The notes under the pieces were generated by a model. It saw only the letters and a program-made list of their open reading frames with translations, did no database searches and had not been told where the DNA came from. A DNA stretch of 64,000 nt. Origin: an uncultured Muribaculaceae bacterium. GTDB taxonomy: Bacteria; Bacteroidota; Bacteroidia; Bacteroidales; Muribaculaceae. The stretch spans positions 92,436-156,435 of the forward strand of contig CAJUKU010000006.1 of assembly GCA_910587425.1 (NCBI GenBank), read 5' to 3'. Shown here in pieces: positions 62,179 to 64,000 of the stretch. How positions within the stretch are numbered: the stretch's first letter is position 1; the number at the start of each line of letters is the position of its first letter. The position numbers and the translations under genes were made by a program.

Positions 62179-62226
62179 GCGACCGGGATATCACTCCCTA
62201 CAGCTAAGTGAATGAAACGATAAATG

Positions 62227-62265
62227 CGGTGTGCCATTCCTCAGGGATGGCGCACCGTATTTTCC
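62227..62265 (+). terminator. Terminator of the galM operon
   Basis: CGGTGTGCCAT (62227-62237) pairs with ATGGCGCACCG (62247-62257), one G-U pair, loop of 9, followed by TATTTTCC. It lies 48 bases after the stop. Confidence 0.75.
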
Positions 62266-62310
62266 TACTTTGAACCGTTTGCTGTTAATATTTCACTGGT
62301 TATTTAAGAG

Positions 62311-63222
62311 ATGAACATGTTGTTTGGCAAGATTCTGTTTTGTGTCCTGGTATGTCTCCCGTTGGTAATTCAGTCGTGTGGCGCCTCAGCCAGCTTATCC
62401 GGCTTGCAGTCGGAACTGGAGCGTTTCGTAGAAGGCAAGGACGCAAGGATAGGCGTGGCGGTTATAATTGACGGTCGTGACACGGTGTCGGTCAATGGAA
62501 CACGCGATTTCCCGATGATGAGCGTATTCAAGTTTCCGGTAGCACTCGCTGTGGTCGATCACTGCGCCAAGTCCGGCATTGCGTTGACCGATACCCTCGA
62601 CATTCCTGCGGCTATGATTCGTGAGAACACATGGAGTCCGCTGAGAGAACGGTATGGAGTCGCCGACATGCGCCTAAGCATTGATGAGCTTCTGGATTAC
62701 TCGCTGCGATTCAGTGATAACAATGCCTGCGATCTGCTAATTGATTTTGTTGGAGGCGTGGCGACTGTCGACAGCTTGATGCAATCTTACGGATTTTCAG
62801 GAATCTGCATATCATACAATGAGGATGGCATGCACCGCGATCCCTATCTCTGCTACGTGAACCGCTCGACACCATTGCAGATGGCATCGCTGTTTGATGT
62901 TTTTGCTGATAGTATGCGCTGCAGCTCAGCAGAGATGATGACGATAGCGCGGATGCTCGAGACGTGCGATACCGGCAGAGACCGTCTCGTAGCCCCGGTG
63001 GAGGGGAGTGGGGTAGTGGTCGGGCATAAGACCGGCACAGGCGACCGAAACACGCAAGGTCGGCTGATCGGAGTGAATGACTGCGGATATTTCCTTCTTC
63101 CTGATGGTAGCCGGTATGTTGTCGCTGTCTTTATCGCTGATTCCGCTTACGGGATGGATGAGACCTCACAGCTGATAGCCCGTATATCTGAGATCGTTTA
63201 CAATAATGTTGCCCGGGAATGA
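62311..63222 (+). CDS. Class A serine beta-lactamase, lipoprotein form
   Basis: 303 residues. The signal ends VIQSC with Cys23 as probable lipid anchor. Active-site elements: Ser71-V-F-Lys74 (MMSVFKFPVAL), Ser135-Asp-Asn137 (FSDNNACDLL) and Lys240-Thr-Gly (VGHKTGTG). The omega-loop Glu is not in the usual ExxLN setting: the stretch is NEDGMHRDPYLCYVNRSTP, as in the A2 (CfxA/CepA-like) subgroup of Bacteroidetes. It probably hydrolyses penicillins or cephalosporins in the periplasm. No mobile-element sequence adjoins it, so it seems to be an ordinary chromosomal gene. Confidence 0.9.
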   Translation: MNMLFGKILFCVLVCLPLVIQSCGASASLSGLQSELERFVEGKDARIGVAVIIDGRDTVSVNGTRDFPMMSVFKFPVALAVVDHCAKSGIALTDTLDIPAAMIRENTWSPLRERYGVADMRLSIDELLDYSLRFSDNNACDLLIDFVGGVATVDSLMQSYGFSGICISYNEDGMHRDPYLCYVNRSTPLQMASLFDVFADSMRCSSAEMMTIARMLETCDTGRDRLVAPVEGSGVVVGHKTGTGDRNTQGRLIGVNDCGYFLLPDGSRYVVAVFIADSAYGMDETSQLIARISEIVYNNVARE

Positions 63223-63232
63223 TGGCATTTAA

Positions 63233-63610
63233 ATGTTTGTGAGCATGGATATTGAGAGTTTCCGCGATTATTGCCTGTCATTTGAGGGCGTGACAGAGAA
63301 AACGCCCTTTGGAAAATTTGCGCGTCGTTACGAATCGATACTGGTATTTTATGTTCTTGACCACATGTTCTGCTTCTTCGATATGGACGACTTCACATCC
63401 GTAACCGTCAAATCCGAGCCGGAGGTTATAGAAGAACTCCGGCAGACGCACTATTCCGTGAGCCGCCCCCTGAACCAAAGTCTGCGGCACTGGATTCAGC
63501 TCGATTTCAATGGCGACATATCCGACGAACTTATCTGGCGCATGGTAGCCGAAGCATATCGCCTTGTCCGCGATAAATATACCCGCTCTCCGCGTGCAAA
63601 ACGCAAATGA
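63233..63610 (+). CDS. MmcQ/YjbR family protein
   Basis: 125 residues starting at ATG 63233 or, alternatively, 63245 (MDIESFRDYCLSFEG). The sequence CLSFEGVTEKTPFGKFARRY, then VKSEPEVIEELRQTHYSV and a WIQLDFNGDISDEL segment are typical of the small YjbR family with a CyaY-like fold. Function is unknown; a nucleic-acid role has been suggested for the family. It lies 10 bases after the beta-lactamase stop. Confidence 0.88.
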   Translation: MFVSMDIESFRDYCLSFEGVTEKTPFGKFARRYESILVFYVLDHMFCFFDMDDFTSVTVKSEPEVIEELRQTHYSVSRPLNQSLRHWIQLDFNGDISDELIWRMVAEAYRLVRDKYTRSPRAKRK

Positions 63611-63765
63611 TGCTCTCTGTTTTCTATCTATATTTCCCCCTTCTCTGTTTCCCTTCTCTGTTTCCACTCCCTATTTCCCCCTACTCTGTTCCCACCTCCC
63701 TGTTTTCCATTCCTCACTCCTTTATCTATTCTCGCTATCCATTACTTTCTTTATACTACTGCGTT
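63611..63765. repeat. Polypyrimidine tract downstream of the YjbR gene
   Basis: About 150 bases almost purely C and T on the plus strand, with recurring TTCTCTGTTTCC-like and TATTTCCCC-like blocks. No frame in it resembles a protein. The rest of the gap to the tRNA (63766-63946) holds a TTTTCAG-type inverted repeat at about 63796-63823 and the tRNA promoter. Confidence 0.75.
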
Positions 63766-63868
63766 ATATATTATGATGATTTTCATGACAATGCTCAAAT
63801 TTTCAGCGTGTCACGCACTGAAAAATATGTAGGCGTGCTGAAAAATCTGACAAAAACATTATATAAAG

Positions 63869-63900
63869 TTTGGTTCTTTTGAAACTAATAGCTAACTTTG
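63869..63900 (+). promoter_or_regulatory. Promoter of the tRNA-Leu gene
   Basis: TTTG (63869-63872), exactly 20 bases, TAACTTTG (63893-63900) then CAG. The predicted start is about 40 bases before the tRNA. Confidence 0.8.
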
Positions 63901-63946
63901 CAGCCGTAAACGAGACCACCGACGCAAGAACGTGGTTCGCACAACA

Positions 63947-64000
63947 GCCCAGGTGGCGGAATGGTAGACGCGCTCGTTTCAGGTGCGAGTGCTGCGAGGC
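63947..64000 (+). tRNA. tRNA-Leu (anticodon CAG), 3' end beyond the window
   Basis: The acceptor 5' strand GCCCAGG is followed by a D arm containing GGAATGGTAGACGCG. The anticodon stem CTCGT/GCGAG encloses the loop TTCAGGT with anticodon CAG at 63980-63982, which reads CUG codons. The following GTGCTGCGAGGC begins the long variable arm expected of a leucine tRNA. The T arm and 3' acceptor are missing because the window ends. Confidence 0.9.

Overview
The window looks like a chromosomal segment of a gut Bacteroidales bacterium, most likely Muribaculaceae. The grounds are gene content (Bacteroidetes-type BamD, Etf/acyl-CoA dehydrogenase set, a divergent second EF-G, T9SS-like C-terminal tail, DUF4421, DUF4827 and DUF5106 families, TonB receptor), moderately high GC, and a recurrent promoter form with a TTG/TTTG box 18-22 bases upstream of TAnnTTTG, which is the Bacteroidetes housekeeping promoter. 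The family-level assignment is inference. No complete insertion sequence, prophage or CRISPR array is visible.

Layout. 1-249: 5' part of bamD. 250-764: intergenic with two operator-like palindromes. 765-4404: etfB-etfA-acyl-CoA dehydrogenase operon (minus strand). 4649-8215: pyruvate:ferredoxin oxidoreductase. 8405-12164: YcxB-like membrane protein, DUF1015 protein, purA and a Fur-family regulator. 12324-16491: the phenylalanine/tyrosine operon pheA, aminotransferase, DAHP synthase-chorismate mutase and prephenate dehydrogenase, preceded by a complete transcription attenuator with a Phe/Tyr-rich leader peptide. 16619-22066: a very large secreted protein with a compositionally distinct 5' third. 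22067-23063: a non-coding stretch holding a poly-G tract, a promoter and a GC-rich inverted-repeat element enclosing seven tandem repeats. 23064-24669: an AbiE-type (type IV) toxin-antitoxin pair. 24858-30706: purL, a purF homologue lacking the Cys2 nucleophile, and an outer-membrane barrel. 30909-39591: TonB receptor, purT, lon and the EF-G2-like fusA2. 39706-41013: cupin and MarR-GNAT fusion under a 20-base operator. 41275-45301: YfhO-like membrane protein, a short methyltransferase-like protein and a Xer recombinase. 45294-50119: small hypothetical, DUF5106/thioredoxin-like, NlpC/P60, Smr, flavodoxin-ferredoxin and YitT genes. 50401-57989: outer-membrane barrel, bile-salt-hydrolase-family enzyme, DUF4421, RecD-like helicase, DHH phosphoesterase, DUF4827 lipoprotein and phosphohexomutase. 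58113-63610: PAP2 phosphatase, esterase, galM, nucleotidyltransferase, class A beta-lactamase and YjbR protein. 63947-end: tRNA-Leu(CAG), cut by the window edge.

How the genes work together. The etf/acd operon and pyruvate:ferredoxin oxidoreductase handle anaerobic electron transfer. purL, purF-like, purT and purA are four separate steps of purine synthesis. The pheA operon makes both phenylalanine and tyrosine, and its leader peptide is rich in exactly those two codons. Several genes (bile-salt-hydrolase family, beta-lactamase, TonB receptor, EF-G2) fit life in the intestine.

The strongest candidate for a little-described system is the aromatic amino-acid attenuator at 16295-16491: promoter, 24-codon leader with 10 aromatic codons out of 11, mutually exclusive antiterminator and terminator, and a T7 tract, all in order. 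The inverted-repeat element at 22405-22960 is the most unusual structure not explained by a gene.
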